A DNA stretch of 48,167 bases from an uncultured Oceanobacter sp. (lineage in GTDB: Bacteria > Pseudomonadota > Gammaproteobacteria > Pseudomonadales > Oceanobacteraceae), in the NCBI GenBank assembly GCA_913061185.1, contig CAJXTI010000027.1:1-48167 (forward strand), read 5' to 3'. The notes beneath the pieces were generated by a model. That model saw nothing but the letters and a program-made list of their open reading frames with translations. It was not told the origin of the DNA and made no database searches. A program made the translations under genes and the position numbers. Positions 26,544-34,711 of the stretch are shown here, piece after piece. The first letter of the stretch is position 1. Every line of letters begins with the position of its first letter.

Positions 26544-27935
26544 TCAATTCTGGAAACTGACCGTCAGGCCAGCCTCAAACAGTGCCCTGTCATACTGATA
26601 GACGCTGATGGAGCTGGCGTTGCGCAAATAACTGAACTGGTTGTGCAGCGTCAGCCAGTGCAAGAGCTGGTATTGCCAGCCAATGCTGGCCTGACCCAGG
26701 TGCTCCTGGCGATCTTTGCCTGGTGCGAGCAAATCGTTGCCATGCTGGTAATCGTACTGCCGATAGAGACCCTGAAGATGCAGCGCCAAACGTGAATTCA
26801 ACTGGTAAGACAGCCGTGCATCGGCACCTGCGGTATCCCGTGCCAGTTCAGCCTGGTCATCCAGATCGCTCGACCAGCTGACGCCCGCCATGCTGCTCCA
26901 GAGTCCCTGCTGGTATGCCAGTGCTGTCCGGCTGCCGATTTGCAGGGTATCGGCTTCATCATTGAGCTGACTGTCTTTGCTGATGACATGGAGTTCGAGC
27001 TGAGGCTGCCAGTGTTGCCAGCCATTCCAGCGCCATTCTGTCGTCAGCTGCAGCATGGATTGCAGGCTGTCGTGGCCAAGCCAGTAGTATTCATAGCCGA
27101 GGCTGGCATTCAGCTGGTGTTGTCCCAGCAGCTGCTGGGCACCAGCCCTGAATTGAACGGCATCGAGGTCGTAGGTGTCATTGCCGTTATTGTCTTTGCG
27201 AGCGAAGGAGACACTACTGTAGACCCGCCGCTTGCTGGTGAGCGGCAAACTCATCTGGGCGGCGGCAGAGTAGCGAAAATAACCTGAATGTATGGCGCGC
27301 TGTTCTTCGCTGAGAATCGCGCTCAACTGGCCATCAAACAGGTCGATTTCCCGTTCACTGGTGGCCGTGTTGATATTGGTGTCGTAACCGGCTGCTGTTG
27401 CCAGTGCCACCGACCAGGAGCGTCGGCTACGGGATTGTTGCTGACTGATTTGTTGCAAGTAGTTACGGGATGCGGTGGCGATGGCTGGCAGCGGATCCGC
27501 TGCCAACACAGTCTGAAAACCGGTTTCCGCCGCCAGCATCTGCCCCATGGCATATTGGCAGCGCGCCAGCTCGAAATGGTAGTTGAGATTTTGTGGAAAG
27601 CGGCTATGCAGCCGGTCAAATACAAACCAGGCCTCGTTGAGGTTGCGGGTTTCCAGTGCGGCGCTGCCGTACATCAAATCGAAGGCTTCCTCGCCTTCGT
27701 ACATCGCCAGCAGTGTATGGGCGATCTGGTAGGCGGAACTGAAGTCTCCTGAGCGGATGGAGGCTATCAGGGTCTCCAGGGTGGCTGCTTCGGTAACCAC
27801 TGCTGGCGCGGCATCACCGACACTGGCGGCGCGACAGGGATTCAGCTGCAACGGTGCCAGTGCGGCCAGTAGCAAGACGGGTATTCGGCTGTATGAGTCC
27901 CTGCGGTACGGATCGATATGATGATGCATGGGCAT
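26544..27935 (-). CDS. Slam-like outer-membrane protein: TPR region plus beta-barrel
   Basis: 463 residues. N-terminal signal sequence (hydrophobic core IPVLLLAALAPL), a helical TPR-like region (about 50-170; DLMYGSAALETRNLNEAWFV, YHFELARCQYAMGQ), a short basic linker, then a predicted outer-membrane barrel starting SVALATAAGYDTNIN and running in alternating hydrophobic strands to the C-terminus VSFQN. Order, length and the GYDxNIN motif fit the Slam (DUF560) surface-lipoprotein/effector translocators. The next gene, 12 bases on, encodes a secreted protein with a TbpB-like domain, as expected for translocator and cargo. The function is inferred. Confidence 0.7.
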   Translation of the reverse strand: MPMHHHIDPYRRDSYSRIPVLLLAALAPLQLNPCRAASVGDAAPAVVTEAATLETLIASIRSGDFSSAYQIAHTLLAMYEGEEAFDLMYGSAALETRNLNEAWFVFDRLHSRFPQNLNYHFELARCQYAMGQMLAAETGFQTVLAADPLPAIATASRNYLQQISQQQSRSRRSWSVALATAAGYDTNINTATSEREIDLFDGQLSAILSEEQRAIHSGYFRYSAAAQMSLPLTSKRRVYSSVSFARKDNNGNDTYDLDAVQFRAGAQQLLGQHQLNASLGYEYYWLGHDSLQSMLQLTTEWRWNGWQHWQPQLELHVISKDSQLNDEADTLQIGSRTALAYQQGLWSSMAGVSWSSDLDDQAELARDTAGADARLSYQLNSRLALHLQGLYRQYDYQHGNDLLAPGKDRQEHLGQASIGWQYQLLHWLTLHNQFSYLRNASSISVYQYDRALFEAGLTVSFQN

Positions 27936-28007
27936 TCCTTACCAAAGCGGCGGCGAATGTAATCCCGGGCGATCAGCGTCCGGTGATCCTTATACAGCTC
28001 TGACAAA

Positions 28008-28013
28008 ATTATA
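28008..28013 (-). promoter_or_regulatory. Possible -10 element for the Slam-like operon
   Basis: A perfect TATAAT on the minus strand, 72 bases before the ATG at 27935. No good -35 is visible at 17 bases. The motif CTGTATAA occurs twice on that strand (27990-27997 and 28009-28016), which could be an operator or two tandem -10 elements. Confidence 0.35.
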
Positions 28014-28069
28014 CAGTCTCATTCTGCAGCGCAATAAGCAGGCCACCAAATGGCTCACAATTCCCGATT

Positions 28070-28083
28070 TTGATACATATCAA
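28070..28083. promoter_or_regulatory. Perfect FNR/Anr box (distal)
   Basis: TTGATACATATCAA is an exact TTGAT-N4-ATCAA match, the site for the oxygen-sensing regulator FNR/Anr. It lies between the divergent Slam-like operon and the 39-residue membrane-protein gene, 51 bases upstream of a second box. Confidence 0.8.
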
Positions 28084-28120
28084 GCGTAGCAGCGGTTAGG
28101 GCAATGACAGAAAAATCCAC

Positions 28121-28134
28121 TTGATATGGGTCAA
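28121..28134 (+). promoter_or_regulatory. FNR/Anr box (proximal), class II position
   Basis: TTGATATGGGTCAA matches the FNR consensus at nine of ten fixed positions. A -10-like TTACAT lies at 28155-28160, which would place transcription start near 28167-28169, about 41 bases from the box centre. That is the class II activator spacing. The target is the small gene at 28211. Confidence 0.75.
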
Positions 28135-28210
28135 TCTGGCCCCGGCACAGGCTGTTACATTGAACTCAACAAGGCAAACGCATGATCGACAGTGAGTGAG
28201 GTATCCCACT

Positions 28211-28330
28211 ATGTTTATGGATGAAGTCGTTTTTTCAGGATTGGTAATTGTGGGCCTGACCTGCGTATTTTTTGCAGGTGTTTACCTGGCCATTCGTAAA
28301 GACATTAAAAAACACGGTACGGGTGAATAA
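28211..28330 (+). CDS. 39-residue single-helix membrane protein under FNR-type control
   Basis: A short open frame with one membrane helix (about 7-29, VFSGLVIVGLTCVFFAGVYL) followed by a basic end AIRKDIKKHG. GAGG lies some ten bases before the ATG. A correctly placed FNR/Anr box upstream and a strong terminator downstream frame it as an independent transcription unit, which is the main reason to accept so small a gene. The size and topology (helix, then a positive C-terminus) resemble small subunits of respiratory oxidases such as CcoQ, but no sequence family was recognised and no oxidase genes adjoin it. Confidence 0.75.
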   Translation: MFMDEVVFSGLVIVGLTCVFFAGVYLAIRKDIKKHGTGE

Positions 28331-28372
28331 GTACCGGTTTTAACAATTTTCTGCGCTGAGTACCCTTGCCTC

Positions 28373-28406
28373 GGGCCTGACCAATTTGGTCATGGCCCTT
28401 TTTTTT
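28373..28406 (+). terminator. Rho-independent terminator
   Basis: GGGCCTGACC (28373-28382) pairs with GGTCATGGCCC (28388-28398) with one bulge, and eight T follow. It ends the 39-residue gene transcript and separates it from the convergent rlpA. Confidence 0.9.
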
Positions 28407-28460
28407 GTGCGCCTTAATTCCTCAGCGGGAAGGGGACTGGTGGTATGTACTGGCAGCCTG

Positions 28461-29231
28461 TTAGTTAAGCTGGTGCGCTCCGAGTACGACCGGGTTGTTG
28501 ATATGCAACTTATCCAGCCGGGCGAGTAAGTCCTGCAGCGGCTTTCCTTCCGGCACCGGGCCAATACGTACTTTGTGCAGGGGCTTGCCATTCAGCTTGC
28601 CCTGGTAGACCTCGACCGGCCAGGTCAGCGGCTTCAGGGCGTCACGTAACGCTTGCTGCTGCTTGTTGGCGCTTGGCTGGTCGGACAGGGCAGACACCTG
28701 TACCCAGCGTACTTTATCTGGCAGGGGCGGCTTGAGCAGCTCGATCGTGACCGGGGCCGTACCGGAGATATCCAGACCAATCTTGTGAGCGGCGACGTAC
28801 GACAGATCGATCATACGATCCTTGTAAAACGGTCCGCGATCGTTGACCCGCACGACAACGCTTTTACCATTATCTTGCCTGGTCACTTTTACATAACTGG
28901 GCAACGGCAAGGTTTTATGCGCAGCGGTGAACTGATAGACATCGTAAATCTCGCCGTTGGCGGTGGCGTGGCCATGAAATTTCATGCCATACCAGGATGC
29001 CGTGCCGGTCTCGCGGAAAGTACGGGGCTGCTCCAGCACCTGGTAGCGTTTACCCAGCACCTTGTAGGTGGGGCCATTACCCATCACGCTGAGTGCTTCA
29101 GACGTTGGGGTTGGCTCCTTGAGGGTGGAAAAATCGGGCGGTACCGGAGGACTGAAATCTTCCCTGTGCTGATAACGCGAGCTGCAGGCGCTGAGCAGCA
29201 GCGCCATGATCAGCCATAAGCCGGTCTTCAC
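28461..29231 (-). CDS. rlpA: Septal ring lytic transglycosylase / lipoprotein RlpA
   Basis: 256 residues. Lipobox LLLSAC gives lipidated Cys16. The double-psi beta-barrel domain (about 75-165) has GTASWYGMKFHGHATANGE and VVVRVNDRGPFYKDRMIDLS, and a SPOR-type domain fills the C-terminus (RWVQVSALSDQ, HKVRIGPV). In Pseudomonas RlpA cuts denuded glycan strands at the septum. The start is GTG, overlapping the mltB stop by four bases (GTGA). It ends the proA-rlpA operon here; dacA, which normally follows, is 16 kb away on the other strand. Confidence 0.92.
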   Translation of the reverse strand: MKTGLWLIMALLLSACSSRYQHREDFSPPVPPDFSTLKEPTPTSEALSVMGNGPTYKVLGKRYQVLEQPRTFRETGTASWYGMKFHGHATANGEIYDVYQFTAAHKTLPLPSYVKVTRQDNGKSVVVRVNDRGPFYKDRMIDLSYVAAHKIGLDISGTAPVTIELLKPPLPDKVRWVQVSALSDQPSANKQQQALRDALKPLTWPVEVYQGKLNGKPLHKVRIGPVPEGKPLQDLLARLDKLHINNPVVLGAHQLN

Positions 29232-30205
29232 TGTTTCAGCGCCTCACTCAACTGGTAGACAGCCATGGCATAGAGGCGGCTGTGGTTGTAACGGGTAATG
29301 ACATAGTAGTTGTATTGTGCCAGCCAGAATTCCGCACCCTGTTTGCCGATCAGTTTGACCAGGCTGGCGGGGGCATCCGCTGACGCTGGCTCGGTAGCCG
29401 ACACGCCCATGGCGGCCAGTTGCGCTACCGTCCACTTGGGTTTCAGGCTGTCATTCACGGCCGTCTCGTATTGTTGGCCACTGACCCGTGCGCGCTGTAC
29501 AACGGACTCACCGGCTCGCCAACCGTGGACACTGAAGTAGTTGGCCACGCTGTTAATTGCATCCGTAGGGTTCGACCACAAATCACGTTTGCCATCGCCA
29601 TCACCGTCGACGGCATAGGCCAGGAAGCTGGTCGGAATAAACTGGCCGTAGCCCATGGCACCGGCGTAGGAACCTTTGACCGTACCGGGGTCGAGCTGTT
29701 CTGTTTTGGCTAGGGAAAAAAAGGCTTTTAATTCACGCCAGAATATAGGCCGTTGGGGGTAATCAAACGCCAGTGTTGCCAGTGAATCCAGTACCCTATA
29801 GTTGCCCTGGCGGCTGCCGTAGAAGGTTTCAACGCCGATGATGGCGCTGATGATTTCCTTCGGAACACCGTATTTTTGCTCTGCCACAGCCAACAGCTCG
29901 GCGTGCTGTTGCATAAAGGCCTTGCCACCTTCAATCCGCTTTTGGGTCAGGAATATGTCCTGATAGCCATCCCATTCGAGGGTTTTTTCCGCTGGTCGGG
30001 CGATTGCTTCCAGCACGGAATCGAGTTTTTTTGACTCCGACAGCCAGCGTTTGGTTTCTGCCGGGGGGATGTGATATTCCTTTTCCAGCTCGGCGGCAAA
30101 CTCATTGAAGCGTGCATGCTGATCGTAGCCTGCATGTACCAAGGCTGAGCCTCCGAGGCTGACAACCAGGCAGGTCTGTGCCAGTTGACGTGTGAGTCTG
30201 GTCAT
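29228..30205 (-). CDS. mltB: Lytic murein transglycosylase B
   Basis: 325 residues. Signal peptide without lipobox Cys (cleavage near VHAGY), so a soluble periplasmic enzyme like SltB1. The catalytic Glu is in ISAIIGVETFYGSRQGNY, and DYPQRPIFWRELKAFF and GSYAGAMGYGQFIPTSFLAYAVDGDGD follow, typical of the MltB family (GH103) with its EF-hand-like loop. It cleaves peptidoglycan glycan strands with 1,6-anhydro product formation. It follows rodA by 21 bases and overlaps rlpA. Confidence 0.93.
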   Translation of the reverse strand: MTRLTRQLAQTCLVVSLGGSALVHAGYDQHARFNEFAAELEKEYHIPPAETKRWLSESKKLDSVLEAIARPAEKTLEWDGYQDIFLTQKRIEGGKAFMQQHAELLAVAEQKYGVPKEIISAIIGVETFYGSRQGNYRVLDSLATLAFDYPQRPIFWRELKAFFSLAKTEQLDPGTVKGSYAGAMGYGQFIPTSFLAYAVDGDGDGKRDLWSNPTDAINSVANYFSVHGWRAGESVVQRARVSGQQYETAVNDSLKPKWTVAQLAAMGVSATEPASADAPASLVKLIGKQGAEFWLAQYNYYVITRYNHSRLYAMAVYQLSEALKQ

Positions 30206-30226
30206 ACTAATTCCCTGTTGTGTAGA

Positions 30227-31369
30227 TTAACGTTTTTGATGCGTTGCCATTGACATGATCAGGCCGAAGGCGGCCATCAGACTGACCACCGACGTACCAC
30301 CGTAGCTGACCAGTGGCAATGGGACACCAACCACTGGCAAAATTCCGCTGACCATCCCGATATTCACGAACACATAGATAAAAAAGGTAACAGACAAACT
30401 GCCAGCCAACAGTCGGCCGAACAAGGTTTCACAGCGGCTACTGAGTACCAGGCAGCGAAATATAATCAGAAAGTACAGCATCAGCAGCAGTAAAACGCCA
30501 ATCAGTCCCAGTTCTTCTGCCAAGACGGCAATAATAAAGTCGGTATGGCTCTCGGGCAGAAATTCCAGCTGTGACTGGGTGCCCTGCATAAAGCCTTTAC
30601 CTTCAATGCCGCCAGAGCCAATGGCGGTTTTTGACTGGATGATGTTCCAGCCCGAACCCAGCGGGTCGCTTTCTGGATTGAGGAAGGTCAATACCCGCTG
30701 TTTCTGATAATCGTGCATCACAAAAAACCACATCAAGGGTGCACAGGCGGAGACCAGCGCGATCAGGGATCCAATCAGCCGCCAGGACATGCCAGCAAAA
30801 AACAACACTAACAAACCGGACGCGGAAATCAGCAGGGATGTGCCCAGGTCCGGTTGTTTGAGAATCAGTATGGTGGGCACAACAATAATCACGCTGGCCT
30901 TGAGCAAGTCGGTGATATGCGGTGGAACCGGACGTCTGGCCATATACCAGGCGACGGTCAATGGCAGTATCAGTTTGACCAGCTCGGAAGGCTGGAAGCG
31001 CGGCAGGCCGGGCAGCGCCAGCCAGCGCTGTGCCCCCTTGGCGTCTACCCCGGCAATCAGGACGCCGAGCAGTGCTGCAAGGGCAACAAGATAGGCCCAG
31101 GGGGCAATCAGCTGATAAAAACGTGGCGGCAGTTGTGCAGCCAGAATCATGCCGAGCGAACCAATACCCATGTGAATCGCCTGGCGTGTCAGCATATGCA
31201 GATCTTTACCACTGCCGGTGTAGAGAATCAGCAAGCCGGTCAGGCAAAGAACCAGCAGCAGTACCAGCAGCAGCAGATCCAGGTGCATACGGGTGAACAG
31301 GGCACGGCTGCGATCAAATCCTGGATGTGCGCCGCTGCCGAGCGTGCGGGTAAAGTCAGAACTGCTCAT
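30227..31369 (-). CDS. rodA: Rod-shape peptidoglycan glycosyltransferase RodA
   Basis: 380 residues with about ten membrane helices, SEDS family. Conserved blocks: GAQRWLALPGLPRFQPSELVK (with the catalytic-loop region), KQPDLGTSLL, SGGIEGKGFMQGTQSQLEFLPE and the C-terminal GVPLPLVSYGGTS. RodA polymerises glycan strands in the elongasome together with PBP2, whose gene lies just upstream with a four-base ATGA overlap. Confidence 0.96.
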   Translation of the reverse strand: MSSSDFTRTLGSGAHPGFDRSRALFTRMHLDLLLLVLLLVLCLTGLLILYTGSGKDLHMLTRQAIHMGIGSLGMILAAQLPPRFYQLIAPWAYLVALAALLGVLIAGVDAKGAQRWLALPGLPRFQPSELVKLILPLTVAWYMARRPVPPHITDLLKASVIIVVPTILILKQPDLGTSLLISASGLLVLFFAGMSWRLIGSLIALVSACAPLMWFFVMHDYQKQRVLTFLNPESDPLGSGWNIIQSKTAIGSGGIEGKGFMQGTQSQLEFLPESHTDFIIAVLAEELGLIGVLLLLMLYFLIIFRCLVLSSRCETLFGRLLAGSLSVTFFIYVFVNIGMVSGILPVVGVPLPLVSYGGTSVVSLMAAFGLIMSMATHQKR

Positions 31370-33222
31370 TCGCCAGTGCTTCCGCTGAGATAAAGATTGA
31401 TCACCGATTGGGCAATGGGGGCTGCTGTACGCCCGGCTGATTCACCATTTTCGACCACTACGGCAATGGCAATCTGGGGATCTTCGACCGGAGCAAAGGC
31501 AATAAACAGGGCATGGTCACGCAGACGCTCACGCAGCGCATCGGAGTCGTATTCTTCATCCTGTTTGATACCAACGACCTGGGCGGTGCCGGTTTTGCCG
31601 GCTATTGAGAATTCCAGATGCTTTTGCAGTACCCGAGCAGTGCCATGAGGACTGCTGATCACCTTGCGCATGGCTTCAAACATCCGATTCCAGTTGTCTT
31701 CATTATTCAGTTTTATGTCCTGAATCCCGCTTTCATCAATGGCTTCGTACTGGCCGCTATGAGCTGCCAGCAACCGTGGTGCCATCCATTTGCCTCGGTT
31801 GGCCATCACCGCAGTAGCGGTTGCCAGTTGCAATGGCGTGACCTGGATATAGCCCTGGCCAATCCCCAGGTTGACGGTGTCTCCGGCATACCAGCTGGCC
31901 TTGTGATGGCGCTGTTTCCATTCGCGTCCTGGCAACAAGCCGGAGAAGGCATTATCCACATCAATGGCCAGATTCTGGCCAAAACCGAATTGCGCCAGAA
32001 ATGGCTCCAATCGATCGATTCCCGCCCGTACCGCGGCATCATAAAAATAGACATCGCAGGATTCAACAATGGCTCGTTCGAGGTTGACTTCACCATGACC
32101 CTGACGCTTCCAGTCCCGATATTCCCGATCGCTGTTTTCCAGGGTGAAGCTGCCGGTGTCAAAAATAGTACGGCTCCAGCTGGTTACACCCATATCAGCA
32201 ACACCCAGGCCAATGAAGGGTTTCAGGGTGGACGCGGGGGGGTAACGACCACGAATGGCGCGGTCAAACAGGGGCAGGTCCGGGTTGTCACGCAAGGCGT
32301 TGTAGTCGGTATGGGAAATGCCGGTGACAAACAGGTTGGGATCGAAGCCGGGATTGCTGTAAAGGCTGAGAATGCCGCCGGTTTTTACTTCAATGGCAAC
32401 GAGGGCACCACGACGACCGGCCAGTTGGTGTTGCGCCAGCCGTTGCAAACGACTGTCGAGGTGTAATGTCAGATCTTCTCCAGGAACCGGATCCGATTGT
32501 TCCAGCACTCGCAGAATGCGGCCTCGGGCGTTGGTTTCGACTTTCTGATAGCCGGGCTCGCCGTGTAAGTCGCTTTCGTAATGTTTTTCGATACCCTGCT
32601 TGCCAATGTACTGGGTGGCGCTATAACGGCGTTTGGTCTCACTGTCGGTGTCCAGCTGGTTTTGTTCGCGCTGGTTGATACGGCCGACATAACCGAGTAC
32701 ATGGGCAAAGGTTTCACCCTGGGGGTAGTGGCGCACCAGCTGGGCTTCCACATCGACGCCGGGCAGGTAAACCCGGTTGACCATGACTTTGGCAATCTCG
32801 ACTTCAGTGAGCTGGTGGCGCAAAACGACCGGTTCGTAGGGGCGGCGGCGCAGTTCCAGACGCTTGTCGAGCTGTTCCCGGTCGCGCTCCGAGATACCGA
32901 TCATGTCGTTAATAAAACTCAGCGTGGCATCCATGTCGCGGACGCGTTCAGGCACTAGCGTAAGGCTGTAAGATGGCACATTTTCTGCCAGCAGTTCACC
33001 ATTACGATCATAAATCAGCCCACGTTTTGGGGGCAGTGGCTGGATCTTGATGCGGTTGTTTTCTGATAGATTCTGGTATTTTTCGTACAGGGTAATTTGC
33101 AAATAAGCCATACGCCAGACGAGCACTCCCAGCAAGGCAAAAATAATCAGGCCCAGAATCATGGCGCGAGAGCGAAACAGCTTTACTTCAGCTGATTTGT
33201 CCCGGAAGGAGTGCTCCCACAT
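31366..33222 (-). CDS. mrdA: Penicillin-binding protein 2
   Basis: 618 residues. N-terminal membrane helix (about 20-40), dimerisation/pedestal domain, and transpeptidase domain with Ser331-Thr-Leu-Lys334 (PPASTLKPF), a SxN-type VESCDVYF and KTGTAQV. It is the cross-linking enzyme of the elongasome and partner of RodA. GAGG precedes the ATG at 33222; the rlmH stop is seven bases upstream. Confidence 0.96.
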   Translation of the reverse strand: MWEHSFRDKSAEVKLFRSRAMILGLIIFALLGVLVWRMAYLQITLYEKYQNLSENNRIKIQPLPPKRGLIYDRNGELLAENVPSYSLTLVPERVRDMDATLSFINDMIGISERDREQLDKRLELRRRPYEPVVLRHQLTEVEIAKVMVNRVYLPGVDVEAQLVRHYPQGETFAHVLGYVGRINQREQNQLDTDSETKRRYSATQYIGKQGIEKHYESDLHGEPGYQKVETNARGRILRVLEQSDPVPGEDLTLHLDSRLQRLAQHQLAGRRGALVAIEVKTGGILSLYSNPGFDPNLFVTGISHTDYNALRDNPDLPLFDRAIRGRYPPASTLKPFIGLGVADMGVTSWSRTIFDTGSFTLENSDREYRDWKRQGHGEVNLERAIVESCDVYFYDAAVRAGIDRLEPFLAQFGFGQNLAIDVDNAFSGLLPGREWKQRHHKASWYAGDTVNLGIGQGYIQVTPLQLATATAVMANRGKWMAPRLLAAHSGQYEAIDESGIQDIKLNNEDNWNRMFEAMRKVISSPHGTARVLQKHLEFSIAGKTGTAQVVGIKQDEEYDSDALRERLRDHALFIAFAPVEDPQIAIAVVVENGESAGRTAAPIAQSVINLYLSGSTGE

Positions 33223-33229
33223 GCAGGCC

Positions 33230-33697
33230 TCATTTGTGGTAAGGATGACCCTGCAACAGGGTCCAGGCTCGATAGATCTGTTCTGCCACTACCACACGTA
33301 CCAGCGGATGGGGCAAGGTCAGACTGGACAACGACCAGCGCTGTTTCGCCTGCGTCAGCAAGGGGGGGGCGATGCCATCCGGGCCACCAATGACCAAAGC
33401 AACATCGTGGCCATCCATACGCCACTGTCTCATCTGGCTGGCAAGCTGTTCGGTTGACCAGGGTTTACCAAGGACATCCAGTGCGACCAGATGTTCCTGC
33501 GGCCGAATCGCTTTCAGCAGGGCATCAGCTTCTTGCTGCATGGCTTTTTCTTTACTGCTGCTTTTGCTGCGATAACCCGGACTGATTTCGACCAGTTCAA
33601 GCGCGCAATCGGCAGGCAGTCGCTTGGCGTATTCCTGATAGCCTTCGGTAACCCAGGAGGGCATTTTCTGGCCAACAGCAAGCAGCCGGATTTTCAT
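33230..33697 (-). CDS. rlmH: 23S rRNA (pseudouridine1915-N3)-methyltransferase RlmH
   Basis: 155 residues, the usual SPOUT-fold length. [16 protein letters not shown] at the start, [24 protein letters not shown] and the C-terminal [20 protein letters not shown] form the trefoil-knot SAM site. It modifies helix 69 of the ribosome. The start overlaps the rsfS stop by four bases. Confidence 0.95.
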   Translation of the reverse strand: MKIRLLAVGQKMPSWVTEGYQEYAKRLPADCALELVEISPGYRSKSSSKEKAMQQEADALLKAIRPQEHLVALDVLGKPWSTEQLASQMRQWRMDGHDVALVIGGPDGIAPPLLTQAKQRWSLSSLTLPHPLVRVVVAEQIYRAWTLLQGHPYHK

Positions 33698-34050
33698 TCC
33701 GCCGAATTTTCCTGGCTGGTGCTGTCCGCCGGCTCACCCCAGAGCCGCTCCAGATCGTAAAAATGGCGCGCCTGATCGGTCATGACGTGGACGACCACAT
33801 CGAACAAGTCGATCAGTACCCAGTCGGCAACCGCGCGGCCTTCAGTACCATTGGGTCGCAGGCCGGCATCCTTGGCTTTTTCTTCAACATGACCGGCAAC
33901 GGCAGTGACGTGGCGGTTTGACGTTCCCGTGGCAATGATCATCCAGTCGGTCACGGAAGTACGACCGCGTACATCCAGAATAATGATGTCTCTGGCTTTC
34001 ATATCGTCCAGGGAATCGACGACCAGGTTTTTGATTTGCTCAGTTTGCAT
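33694..34050 (-). CDS. rsfS: Ribosome silencing factor RsfS
   Basis: 118 residues. [37 protein letters not shown] and [14 protein letters not shown] are the RsfS/YbeB hallmarks. It binds uL14 and prevents subunit joining in starvation. It lies seven bases after nadD and overlaps rlmH. Confidence 0.95.
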   Translation of the reverse strand: MQTEQIKNLVVDSLDDMKARDIIILDVRGRTSVTDWMIIATGTSNRHVTAVAGHVEEKAKDAGLRPNGTEGRAVADWVLIDLFDVVVHVMTDQARHFYDLERLWGEPADSTSQENSAE

Positions 34051-34057
34051 TCGCTAC

Positions 34058-34711
34058 TTATCGGTAAAGTTGGTGTTGAGTGAGATAGTCCAGCACAGGG
34101 TCTGGAGTAAGGAACCGGATATTTTCGCCTTCGGCGATACCCCGGCGCAAGCCTGAAGCTGAAATATCCAGCCCCGGCCAGGTTTGCTGACAAATGCGAC
34201 CGGCCGGACTTACCAGGAGTTCATCCAGCGAGGCCTGTCGTGCCAGCCATTGTTGTTGTTGCCAGGGAGCGACGGGTTGCCGTTCCCCCGGGCGACTGAT
34301 TACCATCAGGTTGGCCAAATCGAGAATGTCGTCACAGCGATGCCAGCGATCAAAACTGAGCCAGGCATCGGTACCCATCGCCCAGCTGAAGGTGACTTCC
34401 GGGTACAAGGTGCGTAGCAGCTCCAGGGTAACAGCACTGTAGCTGCATTCAGGACGTTGCAGTTCAATGTCACTGACATCCACGCCGTCTAGGTCTCTGG
34501 TCGCCAAGGTCAGCATGGTCAGACGTTGACTGGATGACGCCCGTGGCGATGGCCGGTGTGGCGGAATGCGGTTAGGCATCAACAGCACTCGGTCAAAGCC
34601 GGCATCACGCAGCTGCAGGGCAATACGCAGGTGGCCGATGTGAACCGGGTCAAACGTACCACCAAGGATTGCCCAAGGAGCAGCCCGACAGGCTGCCGCT
34701 GTTAACGTCAT
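34058..34711 (-). CDS. nadD: Nicotinate-nucleotide adenylyltransferase
   Basis: 217 residues. GGTFDPVHIGHLR holds the HxGH nucleotidyltransferase motif near the N-terminus and ISASGLRRGI is the second ATP-binding motif (ISxTxxR type). NadD makes deamido-NAD from nicotinate mononucleotide and ATP. Its ATG shares its first base with the proA stop (TAATG). Confidence 0.94.
   Translation of the reverse strand: MTLTAAACRAAPWAILGGTFDPVHIGHLRIALQLRDAGFDRVLLMPNRIPPHRPSPRASSSQRLTMLTLATRDLDGVDVSDIELQRPECSYSAVTLELLRTLYPEVTFSWAMGTDAWLSFDRWHRCDDILDLANLMVISRPGERQPVAPWQQQQWLARQASLDELLVSPAGRICQQTWPGLDISASGLRRGIAEGENIRFLTPDPVLDYLTQHQLYR

Noticed and set aside
31618-32466. Plus-strand open frame of 282 codons
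   Set aside because: Antisense to mrdA; no protein family features.
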